Source: Paludisphaera mucosa (GTDB lineage Bacteria > Planctomycetota > Planctomycetia > Isosphaerales > Isosphaeraceae). From it: DNA of 64,000 nucleotides. Below the pieces are notes generated by a model. That model searched no databases, was not told where the DNA came from, and saw only the letters and a list, made by a program, of their open reading frames with translations. The stretch is taken from contig NZ_JARRAG010000002.1 in assembly GCF_029589435.1 (NCBI RefSeq), positions 5,022,001 through 5,086,000 of the forward strand, in the 5' to 3' direction. Below are positions 9,414-18,386 of this stretch, piece by piece. Made by a program: the position numbers and the translations under genes. Positions within the stretch are counted from its first letter, which is position 1; each line of letters starts with the position of its first letter.

Positions 9414-11459
9414 TCACTCCGCGGGCTCGATCACGACGATTTCATGGACGTCGACCTTCGGGACGGTGAGCCGGATGCGGCCGTCCTCGTAGGTGAACGG
9501 CAGGTCGACGCCGGCCGGTTGGAGCGAGACCTTCGCCGGCCTGGACGCGACGCGGATCGCCACGCCCAGCGGGCCGACGGGGGGGATCGCGTCGAAGACG
9601 GGCTCGGTGCGGTGGGGGCCCGAGGTGTTGACCAGGTTGACCAGCAGCTTCCCCCCCTTGCGGGCGAGGTGGACGTCGACGCCGGCCTCGGTCGAGCCGT
9701 TGACGACGGCGATCGGCTCGGGGGCCAGCTCGCGGACCAGGTCGTCGAGGAATCGCCGAGCGGTCGCGTCGGGCTGGTGGGAGTACGCCCGGCCCATCGG
9801 GAAGAAGGTCGCGGCGATCCGGCCCTTGCCGAGCGTCGCGACGGCCGCGGCGGGCCGGGTCGGGGACGAGGCGTCGGCCGTCTCGCGTAGCGTCCCGAAC
9901 GGCTTCGCCTTCGGGCCGAGCGTCACGGTCGGGGCGCGGCCGGGCAGGTCGACCGCCGTCCCGCCGTGGGCGAGGTGGACTTCCCACGATCCGGCCGGGT
10001 CGATCTTCGCGTCGAGCGCTTCGGCGAACAAAGATGCGGAGTCGGGCCCGACGAGCAGCAGGTTGCCGCCGTTCCGGGCGTAGTCGAGCAGGTTGACGCG
10101 GAACGCCGGGTCGAGATAGTCTCACTCGGGGACCACGATCAGGGGGTACTCGGCGAGCCGGCCGGCGAGCTGGTGTTCGCCGAGGACCTCGACCGAGCGT
10201 CGGGCTTCCAGCAGGGCCGCGAGCACCCCGCCCAGGCGTTCGTTGTCGCGGCCGAAGAGCTGGTCGACGCGCCGGTAGTGCGCGGGGGTCGAGAACAGGA
10301 GGCCGACCTGCGGGACGGCCTGGGAGTGGTGGCAGAGGGCCTGACGGGCCCGGCAGAAGGCGGCGACCTCGGCCATGGCGGGCATCCGCGCGAGGTCGAC
10401 GGAGCCGTCGCGGTTCTGCGTGAAGTACGCCTGGAAGCCGCCGCCGAGGGCGAGGATCACGGCCGCCTCGCGCTGCAGCTGCACGGCCGACTTGGTGTTG
10501 CGGCCGGGCGTGGTGGTCTGGCTGGGGACGGTCGTGAAGCTCCAGGCCATGAGGTCCCAGGGGACGCCCTGGCGGGCCAGGTAGCGGCCCGACAGCCGCG
10601 CCGAGTTGACGCTGTCCTGGGGCGAGAAGTCGCCCGAGAGGAAGTCGACCGGGGCGGCGACGGGCTCGGGCATGTGGTCGGTGAAGGCCCAGTTGGAGCA
10701 GACCTGGAACGTCGGGTCGGTCGCCTTCACCCCCGCGACCACGCGCCGGAGGTAGCCGCGATAGGCCTGGCGGTGGAAGTCCAGGAAGGGCCGCCAGTGG
10801 GGCTCGCCCGGCCCCTTCGGCAGGGTGGAGAAGCCGGTCGCGTCGAGGAACGCCTTACGGGCGGCGTCGCCGTAGTCGGGGACCGTGGCCCAGCAGTCGC
10901 CGTCGATCCAGACGCCGTCGACGCCGTAGCCGGCCAGCTCGCGGAGCTGCGGGATGAGCAGCCCGTCGGCGTAGGGGCCGAACGGCGACGTCGCCTTGTC
11001 GTCCTTCGAACCGTCGGCGCGGGTCGCGGCCCAGTCGGGGTGGGCGTGCACGGCGTGCTCGTCGTAGATGCCCGAGTAGTGCATGTAGAGCGCCACGCCG
11101 CGGCGGGCGGTGGCCTCGCGCCAGACCTTCAGGGGGTCGCCCACGAACCCGGGGACGGGGTTCCCCACCTTCGTCGGGTAGCTCGTGTAGCCGGGGTGGC
11201 CCTTGCAGTCGGTCTGCAGGTAATCGGGCCGCACCAGGTCGATGATCCGGTCCACCATCTCCGGGGTCGTGTTCTTGCCGACCTCGTTGCAGTCGGGCCC
11301 CGCGTGGAAGTCGAAGTGGATGCCCAGGAAGCTGTCGGCCCGTTTGAGCCGGGGCGGGTCGCCGGCGAGGGCGGACGTCGCGACGAGGCCGAAGGCCAGC
11401 GCGATCGCGGAGGCGATCGGCCGGGACGCGCGGGGGCGTCGAAATCGGGGGGTGTTCAT
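9414..11459 (-). pseudogene. Secreted GHL6/GH42-like glycosidase interrupted by an in-frame TGA
   Basis: One reading frame runs from the ATG at 11457-11459 to a stop at 9414-9416 and would give 681 residues, but codon 446 (10122-10124) is TGA. Before it lie a signal peptide and a TIM-barrel-like glycosidase part (GIHFDFHAGPDCNEVG, then YMHYSGIYDEHAV and GYGVDGVWIDGDCW), resembling hypothetical glycosyl hydrolase family 6 and alpha-fucosidase-like proteins. After it, in the same frame, the protein continues as DYLDPAFRVNLLDYARNGG and LLLVGPDS, the expected trimerisation/GATase-like domain, and then a beta-rich C-terminal domain (FTYEDGRIRLTVP). The sequence around the stop reads VVPE-stop-DYLDP, so a single change from TGG (Trp) to TGA explains it. 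As written, only a 445-residue N-terminal fragment would be made. A sequencing error or translational readthrough are the alternatives. Confidence 0.8.
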
Positions 11460-11513
11460 GAGGGTTTTCCGGTGGGTGGAGTGCGGAGCGGGGCGGGGGC
11501 GGGGGCGCTCGGT

Positions 11514-11975
11514 TCAGCGGACGCCCCACTCCCAGAGGCCGAAGGCGGTCTTGCGGTCGAGCGGGTGGCCGTTCGCCTTCAGGGCCCAGCCGGCCTGCCC
11601 GCGGTGGTGGGATTCGTGAGAGATCAGGTAGCCGAGGAACGCCGTGACGTGGGGCTTGAATCCCTTGACCCGGCCTCCCTTGGCGACGGCGTCGGCGAGG
11701 AGCCCCCCGACGGCCGCGCCGGAGGCCGTCAGAGCGGCCGCAAGGTCGGCCTTCGTCCCGGCGTCGCCCTCGACCTTCGAGAGCCCTTCGAGGAGTTCCG
11801 GGGCGGACGCCTTCAACCACATCAGCCGGACGTTGTGCATGTGGGCGAACAGGCCGAAGGCCGTGCGCCCCTTGCCGCCCAGGGAATCGGCCAGGTGCTC
11901 CTGGGCGATCGCGTCGAGCATGCACAGGTTGATCCGATTATGGATCTGCCACGTCTCCACGAGCGCGTCCGTCAT
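11514..11975 (-). CDS. DinB-family protein
   Basis: This 153-residue protein has the four-helix-bundle DinB/YfiT fold. The metal-binding histidines fit the family spacing: one in LFAHMHNVRLMWL in the first half, then SHESHHRGQAGW near residue 120. Characterised relatives are metal-dependent thiol transferases or damage-inducible proteins; the reaction here is not known. The length is typical. It lies 54 bases upstream of the interrupted glycosidase on the same strand and 42 bases downstream of the GH172 gene, so the three may be cotranscribed. Confidence 0.9.
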   Translation of the reverse strand: MTDALVETWQIHNRINLCMLDAIAQEHLADSLGGKGRTAFGLFAHMHNVRLMWLKASAPELLEGLSKVEGDAGTKADLAAALTASGAAVGGLLADAVAKGGRVKGFKPHVTAFLGYLISHESHHRGQAGWALKANGHPLDRKTAFGLWEWGVR

Positions 11976-12017
11976 GCCGACTCCCTTTCGTCTGCGATCG
12001 TTCCCCTGGCGACGGCC

Positions 12018-14108
12018 TCAGCGCTTGGCCTTGGTCTGGCCGCCGAAGTCGCCGGCGGGCGCGGGGACGAGCTTGATCCAGTCCATGCCGACGAGGTAGC
12101 TGCTGCTCCTGGGGTTCTTGCCGGCGATCGAGATGCTCAATACGTGCGGGCCGGCCTCGAGGTCGGCGACGCCGAGCGGGACCTCGCCCGAGTGGACGAC
12201 GGACGTCGCGTAGAGGTCGATCGGCTTGCCCAGCGGCGCGCCGTCGAGCGCGAATTGCACCGTCCCGTAGTCGGAGGCCTTCGTGAAGCCGCCCCACAGG
12301 GCGTAGGAGCCGGCCTTCTCGACGGGCAGCTCCAGGTCGAGCCGGGCGTCCGGTTGGCGGACCAGCCAGAAGAGCTGCGAGAAGCCCGACCAGGCGTCGC
12401 CGAAGGGGGTCATGTCCTGATTCGGCACGTCGCCGGCCGTCTTGGCGCGGACCTTCAGCGATTCGGCCTCGATCGCGCCGGGCTCGCGCTTGATGGGCGG
12501 CCGGGCGTGGACGACCCGCGTCGACAGGTCGGGGACGGACGACGGCTCGACGGTCGCGCCGGGGGCGGCGTAGAAGTAGGCGATCGTCGCGTACTGGACC
12601 TTCACGGCCTCCCAGTGCCACAGCTCGATGTCGAACGACAGGGACTCGGCGAACGGGATGTTGTCGAGGATCTGGAGGCGGAGGTTGCTGGTGTTCCCCT
12701 TGTTGCCGGGGCCGTCGCAGCGGCTCTGGGCGTGGAACGGATTCATGAAGGGATGCGGGTCGCACCACGCGTAGCCGAAGTAGTCCTCGGTGCCGGTCCC
12801 GAACGTGCTGGGGAACTTCTCGCCGTCGACGTAGACCTTCTCGTCCCCCTCGCCCCACCACGCCGGGGTCGGGTTGTAGACGTTCGCGGCCAGCCCGACG
12901 TAGCGGCCCGCGCCGCCCGAGACCCGGAGCGCCGGCCAGTCGAGCGTGCCGTCCCCCTTGATCGTCGGCACGTCGTCGCGCTGCCGCCACCGGGCGTGGA
13001 ACGTGAGCTTGTCCGCGGCCGCGGGATCCTCGATAGCATTCAGATTCAATGACATTTGGGGACGATGGGTGGTGTAGTTCTCGATCGAGAGCTTCACGCC
13101 CCGGCGATAGGGCATATACCAGCGGGCGAGCAACGTCCCGTCCTCGCGGGCCTCGGTGAGCGCCGTTCGGAACGGGTTGAGTCCGGGCCCGGTGCCGAAG
13201 AAGTCGCCGAGCGGTACGGCCACCTGAGGCGCGGGAGCATCGTCGAAGGTGATGGTCAGGAGGGTCCGGGCGAGGGCGTCGGCCAGGGCCGCCTCGTCGA
13301 GCCCCTCCTTGTCGATCTTGAACTCGATCGCGGTAAGCGCGCCTGGGCGGCCCTTCGCGTCCGTCGGGAGTTCCAGCGAGAACTTGCGGCCCGAAAAGGT
13401 CGTCTCCGACAGGCTCGACTTCTTCAGGGGGCTCGGCGCCGCGGTCAGCTCGCGCCGGGCCCTGGCGATCGCCTCGCCCGCCCGCGACAGGACCTGGGGC
13501 GTGTAGCTCTCGACGGCCGTGTCGGGGGCGAACGTCGTGACGTTCACCTGGTAGTACTGGTCGCCTTTGGTGGTCGTGATCTTGATCGACTTCGCGAACG
13601 GGAAGGGGAAGTACAGGTTCCGCCCGCGCGAGGCGTCGTGGCCGAAGGGGGCGGAGAAGGGCTCGACCTTGCCGTCGGTGATCGTCGCGAAGTCGGCCGC
13701 GAGGACCGGCTCGGCCGCGCCGTCGATGTAGATCCGCAGCTCGCCGTCCGGGTTGGCGCTCCAGATCCGCGAGACGTAGCCCGGCCCCTTGGCGTCGGCC
13801 AGGACCCACTCCTGCTTATCGCCCAGGCCCTCGACGCGCAGATAGTGGCCGCGGTCGCCGTTGGCGAAGGGGGCGACGATCTTGTCGCCCTCCAGCTTGC
13901 TCGCGCGGTCGTAGCTGGAGAACTGGAACGACCGCTCGCCCGCCCGGGGCGGCTCGGCCAGCCACGAGGGGTCGGCCATCCTCCCCAGGAGCGACTCGAC
14001 CGTGATCGGCCTCGGCGGGGCTCCGAACGCGTTCGAGATCGTCATGGTGGTCAGCAGCCCGAGCGCCAGCAAGGCGCGACGGGGCGTTGGCTGGAAGAGC
14101 GGAAGCAT
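12018..14108 (-). CDS. GH172 (DUF2961) glycoside hydrolase with C-terminal jelly-roll
   Basis: This 696-residue exported enzyme belongs to the DUF2961 family, now CAZy GH172. Characterised members act on D-fructofuranosides (difructose dianhydride I) or D-arabinofuranosides. The ATG at 14106-14108 is chosen because it begins a signal peptide (LALGLLTTMTISNAFGA). The upstream in-frame ATGs would add 25 charged residues. Family features include SYDRASKLEGDK, GPGYVSRIWSANPDGELRIYIDG, FPFAKSIKITT, ARWYMPYRRGV, and FGTGTEDYFGYAWC with the acidic residues expected in the active site. Residues ~540-690 form a beta-sandwich (RLDLELPVEKAGSYALWGGF, LSISIAGKN) resembling a carbohydrate-binding module. 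With the GH32 gene at 61.8 kb it hints at fructan use, but the two are far apart. Confidence 0.9.
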   Translation of the reverse strand: MLPLFQPTPRRALLALGLLTTMTISNAFGAPPRPITVESLLGRMADPSWLAEPPRAGERSFQFSSYDRASKLEGDKIVAPFANGDRGHYLRVEGLGDKQEWVLADAKGPGYVSRIWSANPDGELRIYIDGAAEPVLAADFATITDGKVEPFSAPFGHDASRGRNLYFPFPFAKSIKITTTKGDQYYQVNVTTFAPDTAVESYTPQVLSRAGEAIARARRELTAAPSPLKKSSLSETTFSGRKFSLELPTDAKGRPGALTAIEFKIDKEGLDEAALADALARTLLTITFDDAPAPQVAVPLGDFFGTGPGLNPFRTALTEAREDGTLLARWYMPYRRGVKLSIENYTTHRPQMSLNLNAIEDPAAADKLTFHARWRQRDDVPTIKGDGTLDWPALRVSGGAGRYVGLAANVYNPTPAWWGEGDEKVYVDGEKFPSTFGTGTEDYFGYAWCDPHPFMNPFHAQSRCDGPGNKGNTSNLRLQILDNIPFAESLSFDIELWHWEAVKVQYATIAYFYAAPGATVEPSSVPDLSTRVVHARPPIKREPGAIEAESLKVRAKTAGDVPNQDMTPFGDAWSGFSQLFWLVRQPDARLDLELPVEKAGSYALWGGFTKASDYGTVQFALDGAPLGKPIDLYATSVVHSGEVPLGVADLEAGPHVLSISIAGKNPRSSSYLVGMDWIKLVPAPAGDFGGQTKAKR

Positions 14109-14291
14109 GGGGAGAGGCCCTCTTCGCGGAAGGATCCGGTCGGGCGCGCGGGCGGGGCGACGAACTCCGTCCGTCGACATCACCCATCGGATCAGACCCC
14201 GAAGCCCCCCGCAAGGACCCGCCGGCCTCGCGCCAGGCGCGGGCCGGGGGCGCCCGGGCGGAGCGATCGGCGGCGGGGGCGATCGTTGTCG

Positions 14292-14960
14292 TCAATCCAG
14301 AACCTGCCTCCGCCTGCGACGCTCTTCGTATCCCTTGAGCCAGCGCTGGGCGCGCGGCAGGTCTTCCTTCCGCACCCGGACCTTCGGGCCGTATCCCCAC
14401 ATCTGGGGCTTGAAGCCGCCCATCACCATGTTGACGTCGATCCGGTCCGCGATCGCGGGGATGCCTTCTTCCATCAACTGGTCGGCGACGAACTTCGCCT
14501 CGATGGGGTTGCTCGCCATGAAGCACTCGGCGAGTTCGGGCAGGGGCTCGCCCGCAAGTTCCGCGAAAGGGTCGTCGACGTCGACCACCTCGGGCAACAC
14601 CTCGTCCAGGATCGGTTCGGCTTCGTCGGCGGTGACGAAGCCGGGATCCTCGACGCCGTCGGCGGTCGTCCCGCAGGCCCAGCAGACTTCGAAAGAATCG
14701 TCGACCTTCGACCCGCACTTCGGGCAGTCCCACTCGCCCGGCTCGGGGAGGGGCTCGCCCGCGAGTTCGGCGAAGGGGCCTTCGCCATCGACCTCTTCGG
14801 CAAGCGTCTCTTCTTCGGGGAGCGGCTCGTCCGGGGTCGGATCGGCTTCGTCGGCGGTGACGAAGTCCGGGTCCTCGACGCCGTCGACGGTCGTCCCGCA
14901 GGACCAGCAGACTTCGAACGAATCGTCGACCTTCGACCGGCACTTCGGGCAGTCCCACAT
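14292..14960 (-). CDS. Zinc-ribbon protein with duplicated ribbon module and DUF2007-like C-terminus
   Basis: This is a 222-residue cytoplasmic protein. The ATG at 14958-14960 puts WDCPKC at the very N-terminus; an upstream in-frame start would add 15 residues. Two zinc ribbons are visible: C4/C7 with C18/C21, and C79/C82 with C93/C96. Each is followed by an acidic linker ending in PFAELAGEPLPE. The C-terminal ~75 residues (CFMASNPIEAKFVADQLMEEGI, PKVRVRKEDLPRAQRWL) match DUF2007-type 'putative signal transducing protein' domains. Function is unknown; the ribbons suggest nucleic-acid or protein binding. The two modules are nearly identical, see the repeat entry. Confidence 0.85.
   Translation of the reverse strand: MWDCPKCRSKVDDSFEVCWSCGTTVDGVEDPDFVTADEADPTPDEPLPEEETLAEEVDGEGPFAELAGEPLPEPGEWDCPKCGSKVDDSFEVCWACGTTADGVEDPGFVTADEAEPILDEVLPEVVDVDDPFAELAGEPLPELAECFMASNPIEAKFVADQLMEEGIPAIADRIDVNMVMGGFKPQMWGYGPKVRVRKEDLPRAQRWLKGYEERRRRRQVLD
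14526..14957 (-). repeat. In-frame tandem duplication of a zinc-ribbon/acidic-linker module
   Basis: Unit 1 (14733-14957, 75 codons) and unit 2 (14526-14732, 69 codons) are adjacent copies inside the zinc-ribbon gene. The first ~36 codons differ at only a few positions (CPKCRSKV against CPKCGSKV, CWSC against CWAC). The linkers keep TADEA and FAELAGEPLPE, but unit 2 is six codons shorter. The DNA is nearly identical over long stretches, which points to a recent duplication. Confidence 0.85.
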
Positions 14961-15099
14961 GGATTGTGGCTCCGAAGGGGGTGGATCTCGAACACCAGGC
15001 CGCACCCGGATCCTACCGCGTCCCGCACTCGAACGTGTTGGGACGCCGATCGGCGCTCACAAAAAGATTCGGATGCCCTCGTCCCGCGAACTCCGTGCC

Positions 15100-15771
15100 T
15101 CAGGCGGCGGCCTTCCGGCGTCGCAGGTGGACCGCGATCAGGCCGAGGGCCGCGACCCCGCCCAGCGTCAGGCCGCCCGGTTCGGGGACCGCCCCGGTCG
15201 ACCGACCGTTGATGCGGAAGGCCGGCTGGGCCTCGGTTTCCACCGACCACGTCGCGGCCCGGTCGAAGCTGAAGGCGGCGGAGCCCGAGGTCGGGGGATC
15301 CGAGAGGTGCCAGAACCCGCGATAGGTCGAGGCCGCCGCGTCGGTCGCCAGGAAGTAGGTCGCCCCATCCAGCAGCATGAGCGACCCCGAGGCGACCCCC
15401 GTCGCGACGCCGCCGAGTTCCGGCACGGTCGCCGCGACGGTCTCCAAAACCGTCCCCGGCGCGCCTCCAGGACCCGAGTTCGACATGATGCGGAACGTCA
15501 GGACGTCCTGCGCCGGGGCGGGCGGGCCGTACAGGGCGACGTCGAACGAGGTGAGGAGGAAATCCCCCCCCGTGACCGTGAAGGCGGCCGCGACGTCCTG
15601 GGTCGACGCCGTCGGGTCGCCGGGCGTTCCCAGGTCGATGGTCCAGCCGCTGGTGGCGTCGAACGAGCCGCCGGGGCCGAACGTCGAGTAGACGACGTCC
15701 GCGCGGGCGCCCCACCCCCAGGCGATCGCCAGGAGGGCGCTCAGGAGCGAGACGGAACGCATGAGTTTCAT
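15100..15771 (-). CDS. PEP-CTERM sorting-domain protein
   Basis: This 223-residue secreted protein has a signal peptide (LMRSVSLLSALLAIAWGWGARA) and a C-terminal PEP-CTERM signal: VPEPGG, a hydrophobic helix (LTLGGVAALGLIAVHL) and a basic end (RRRKAAA). These signals direct cleavage and sorting by an exosortase; none is encoded in the window. The body (~165 residues, beta-rich: TSGWTIDLGTPGDPT, FRIMSNSGPGGAPG, GFWHLSDPPTSGSAAF) resembles choice-of-anchor or lectin-like domains of other planctomycete PEP-CTERM proteins. The ATG at 15769-15771 is chosen because it begins the signal peptide. Upstream in-frame starts would bury it about 100 residues in. Confidence 0.88.
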   Translation of the reverse strand: MKLMRSVSLLSALLAIAWGWGARADVVYSTFGPGGSFDATSGWTIDLGTPGDPTASTQDVAAAFTVTGGDFLLTSFDVALYGPPAPAQDVLTFRIMSNSGPGGAPGTVLETVAATVPELGGVATGVASGSLMLLDGATYFLATDAAASTYRGFWHLSDPPTSGSAAFSFDRAATWSVETEAQPAFRINGRSTGAVPEPGGLTLGGVAALGLIAVHLRRRKAAA

Positions 15772-16040
15772 GGCGGCCTCGAGTTTCCATCGGGCGGACG
15801 GCGCCGACGACTGCGCGGCTCGCAACGGCGCGAGGGAGATCGCCTCGGTCGGGGCGCGGCCCAGTAGAACGGAATCCTCGAATCGTGCAATCTCGCATCC
15901 GGCCTGGTCGTCGGTTTTCGAGGCAGGGCGGGGCCGACCCGGAGGGCCTTGCGGACCCCTTGGCGGGCGTCGGGGGGTGTGATAACGTCGGTGGACTTCT
16001 GGGGGCGCACAGGTCGAAGCCGCGGCGGGGGGATGGGGCG

Positions 16041-17231
16041 ATGACGACGATGATGGGTTCGACGTCGCGGCGAGCGTTCGCATGCGTCCTGTTGGCGGGC
16101 ACGATCATGGCGGCGAGCGATGCTTTGGGGGCCGAGAAGTACTGGGCCTACGTCGGCACGTACACCAATTCGAAGACCTCGCCGAGCGAGGGGATCTACA
16201 AGCTCGAATTCGACCCGGCCACGGGCTCGCTGACGCCCAAGGGGGTCGCGGCCCGGGCGGCGGATCCCTCGTTCCTGGCCGTCCACCCGAGCGGCAAGTT
16301 CCTCTACGCCGTCGACGAGGTCGGCGACTTCGAGGGCCAGAAGGCCGGCGGCGTCTCGGCGTTCGCGCTGGATCCCGCGACCGGCGACCTGAAGCTGCTG
16401 AACCAGCAGTCGTCGAAGGGCGACTACCCCTGCCACCTGGCCGTCGACCCCCAGGGCAAGGCCGTGGTCGCCGTCAACTACGGCGGCGGCAGCGTCGCCT
16501 GCCTGCCGATCGAGCCCGACGGCTCGCTGCGGCCGGCGTCGTCGTTCATCCAGCATCACGGCAAGAGCGTCGACCCCGACCGCCAGGGCGCGCCCCACGC
16601 GCACTCGGTCAACTTCGACCCCACGGGCAAGCTCGCCCTGGTCGCCGACCTGGGGCTGGACAAGGTCCTGATCTACGACCTGGACGCCGCCGCCGGCAAG
16701 CTGACGCCGCACGACCCCGCCTTCGCCGAGGTCCAGTCCGGCTCGGGCCCCAGGCACCTGGCCTGGCACCCCTCGGGACGCTTCGCTTACGTCATCACCG
16801 AGATGGGGGGGACGGTCGCCGTCTTCGATTACGACAAGGCGAAGGGCTCCCTGAAGGAAGTCCAGGCGATCCGCACGCTCCCCGGCGACTACAAGGGGAA
16901 GGCCGGCTGCGCCGAGGTCGTCGTGCACCCGTCGGGCAAGTTCGTCTACGGCTCCAACCGCGGCCACGACAGCCTGGCGATCTACGAGGTCGACCCGGCG
17001 ACGGGCAAGCTCACGGCGGCCGGGTGGAAGCCGACCGGCGGCAAGAACCCGCGCAACTTCGTGATCGACCCGACGGGCGGCTACCTGCTGGCCGAGAACC
17101 AGGACTCGAACACGATCGTCGTCTTCCGCATCGATCCGGCGACCGGCGGGCTGACGGCCGTGGGCGAGCCGGTCTCGATCCCCAAGCCGGTGTGCATCCG
17201 GTTCGTGGCGCAGCCGATCTCGGCGAAGTGA
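16041..17231 (+). CDS. Lactonase-type seven-bladed beta-propeller (6-phosphogluconolactonase-like)
   Basis: This 396-residue protein is of the Pgl/YkgB lactonase family. Repeated blade signatures run through it: YVGTYTNSKTS, DPSFLAVHPSGKFLYAV, GDYPCHLAVDPQGKAVV, GSGPRHLAWHPSGRFAYV, GKNPRNFVIDPTGGYLLAE. Cytoplasmic relatives hydrolyse 6-phosphogluconolactone. This one has a signal peptide (ACVLLAGTIMAASDALGA), so it is probably exported and may act on another lactone or only bind. The ATG at 16041 has GGGGGATGGGG just upstream. It is divergent from the PEP-CTERM gene and is followed after 21 bases by the SprT-like gene, suggesting cotranscription. Confidence 0.92.
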   Translation: MTTMMGSTSRRAFACVLLAGTIMAASDALGAEKYWAYVGTYTNSKTSPSEGIYKLEFDPATGSLTPKGVAARAADPSFLAVHPSGKFLYAVDEVGDFEGQKAGGVSAFALDPATGDLKLLNQQSSKGDYPCHLAVDPQGKAVVAVNYGGGSVACLPIEPDGSLRPASSFIQHHGKSVDPDRQGAPHAHSVNFDPTGKLALVADLGLDKVLIYDLDAAAGKLTPHDPAFAEVQSGSGPRHLAWHPSGRFAYVITEMGGTVAVFDYDKAKGSLKEVQAIRTLPGDYKGKAGCAEVVVHPSGKFVYGSNRGHDSLAIYEVDPATGKLTAAGWKPTGGKNPRNFVIDPTGGYLLAENQDSNTIVVFRIDPATGGLTAVGEPVSIPKPVCIRFVAQPISAK

Positions 17232-17252
17232 CCTGAGCCCCGAGGCCCGCGC

Positions 17253-18083
17253 ATGAGCGTACCTTTGGGCGACGACGCGTCGTGGGCCGAGGCCCCCGGC
17301 CCCGGGCGGCCGCGCCAGGCCAAGCTGGCCTCGCTGCTGTACGCCCCGGCCGAGGTCCGCGAGCGGTCGCGGCGCATTTATGAGGCCCTGATCGACGAGT
17401 CGCCCCAGATCCGAGCGGGCAACTTCTCGCGGCTCGCCGTCGACGACCTGGAACGACTCTTCCGCCTCTACGACGCCGGGTTCTTCCGGGGCTTCCTCTC
17501 GGAGATGCTCCAGGAGGACCGGGCCTACCCGATGGCCTTCCGGCTCTCGCGCCGGCTGACCCGCGCCGCCGGCCAGACGATCCGCCTGGTGCGCCGGATC
17601 CGGCGCGGGGGGGTGGTGGTCGAGCAGCCGGAGTACGAGATCTCGGTCTCGACGACCTTGCTCTTCAACACCTTCCAGGACGTCGACCGCGAGGTCGTCG
17701 TCGGCGGACTGGCCTGCTCGGACCGCCTGGAGGCGCTCCAGCGGATCTTCGAGCACGAGCTGCTGCACCTGGCCGAGTTCCTGGGCTGGGGCCGATCGAG
17801 CTGCTCGGCCGAGAACTTCCACGCGCTCTCGCGGCGGATCTTCGCGCACGAGGGTGTGCGGCACGACCTGGTCACCCCCCGCGAGCAGGCGGCGTCGGCC
17901 TTCGGCGTCCGCGTGGGCGACGCCGTCGAGTTCGACATGGAGGGATCCCGGCTCCGCGGCCGCGTCAACCGCATCACACGCCGCGCCACCGTGCTCGTCG
18001 AACACCCCTCCGGAGCCCTCTTCACCGACGGCCGCCGCTACCAGACCTTCTACGTCCCGCTGGCGCTGCTGCGGAAGTTATGA
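17253..18083 (+). CDS. SprT-like zinc metalloprotease domain protein with C-terminal SH3/KOW-like tail
   Basis: This is a 276-residue cytoplasmic protein. The zinc-protease motif HELLH lies at residues 168-172 after RLEALQRIFE, followed by LAEFLGWG and the later SRRIFAHEG, as in SprT-like domains. The N-terminal ~100 residues are helical and charged. The C-terminal ~55 residues (VRVGDAVEFDMEGSRLRGRVNRI, VLVEHPSG) look like a small beta-barrel of the SH3/KOW sort that could bind nucleic acid. SprT/Spartan relatives act on DNA-protein crosslinks; whether this protein does is untested. It follows the propeller gene closely. Confidence 0.8.
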   Translation: MSVPLGDDASWAEAPGPGRPRQAKLASLLYAPAEVRERSRRIYEALIDESPQIRAGNFSRLAVDDLERLFRLYDAGFFRGFLSEMLQEDRAYPMAFRLSRRLTRAAGQTIRLVRRIRRGGVVVEQPEYEISVSTTLLFNTFQDVDREVVVGGLACSDRLEALQRIFEHELLHLAEFLGWGRSSCSAENFHALSRRIFAHEGVRHDLVTPREQAASAFGVRVGDAVEFDMEGSRLRGRVNRITRRATVLVEHPSGALFTDGRRYQTFYVPLALLRKL

Positions 18084-18131
18084 TCGCCGCCGACGCTTGC
18101 GAGCGATTGTCGACGCCCTCGAACCCTCGGT

Positions 18132-18386
18132 ATGCTTGAACCCATGGAAGAGCGAATCCTGGAAGGGACCTGGGAAGAGATCGCCAGCCGCGGGCCCGAG
18201 CTGGCCGGTCGCAGGGTGCGCCTCACGGTTCTCGACGAGCCGGAGTCGGGCGGGCCGCTCGACGTGGCCCTCGCCCCCCTGATCGCGATCGCCGAGCGTT
18301 TGACGAGTCCGACGCCCGCCGAGTCGAGCGTCGATTGGTCGGAGGGCGTCGTCGAAAAATTCCGACGACAGGGATTCGACTTGTGA
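18132..18386 (+). CDS. Antitoxin-like protein of a PIN-type toxin-antitoxin pair
   Basis: This 84-residue protein contains LEGTWEEIASRGPELAGRRVRLTVL, a pattern common in small antitoxin-like proteins next to PIN toxins in cyanobacteria and planctomycetes. The C-terminus (DWSEGVVEKFRRQGFDL) is the probable toxin-binding part. The start may be the ATG at 18132 or, four codons on, at 18144; neither has a strong ribosome site. Its stop overlaps the toxin start (GTGA), so translation is probably coupled. Antitoxin identity rests mainly on context and is moderate. Confidence 0.75.
   Translation: MLEPMEERILEGTWEEIASRGPELAGRRVRLTVLDEPESGGPLDVALAPLIAIAERLTSPTPAESSVDWSEGVVEKFRRQGFDL

Noticed and set aside
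10122-10124. TGA read as selenocysteine in the interrupted glycosidase
   Set aside because: The position is a structural residue in a surface-type domain (likely Trp), the family has no known selenoproteins, and no SECIS-like hairpin is evident just downstream.
15885-16040. N-terminal extension of the lactonase-type propeller
   Set aside because: The extra 52 codons are Arg/Gly-rich and would hide the signal peptide; the ATG at 16041 has a better ribosome site.
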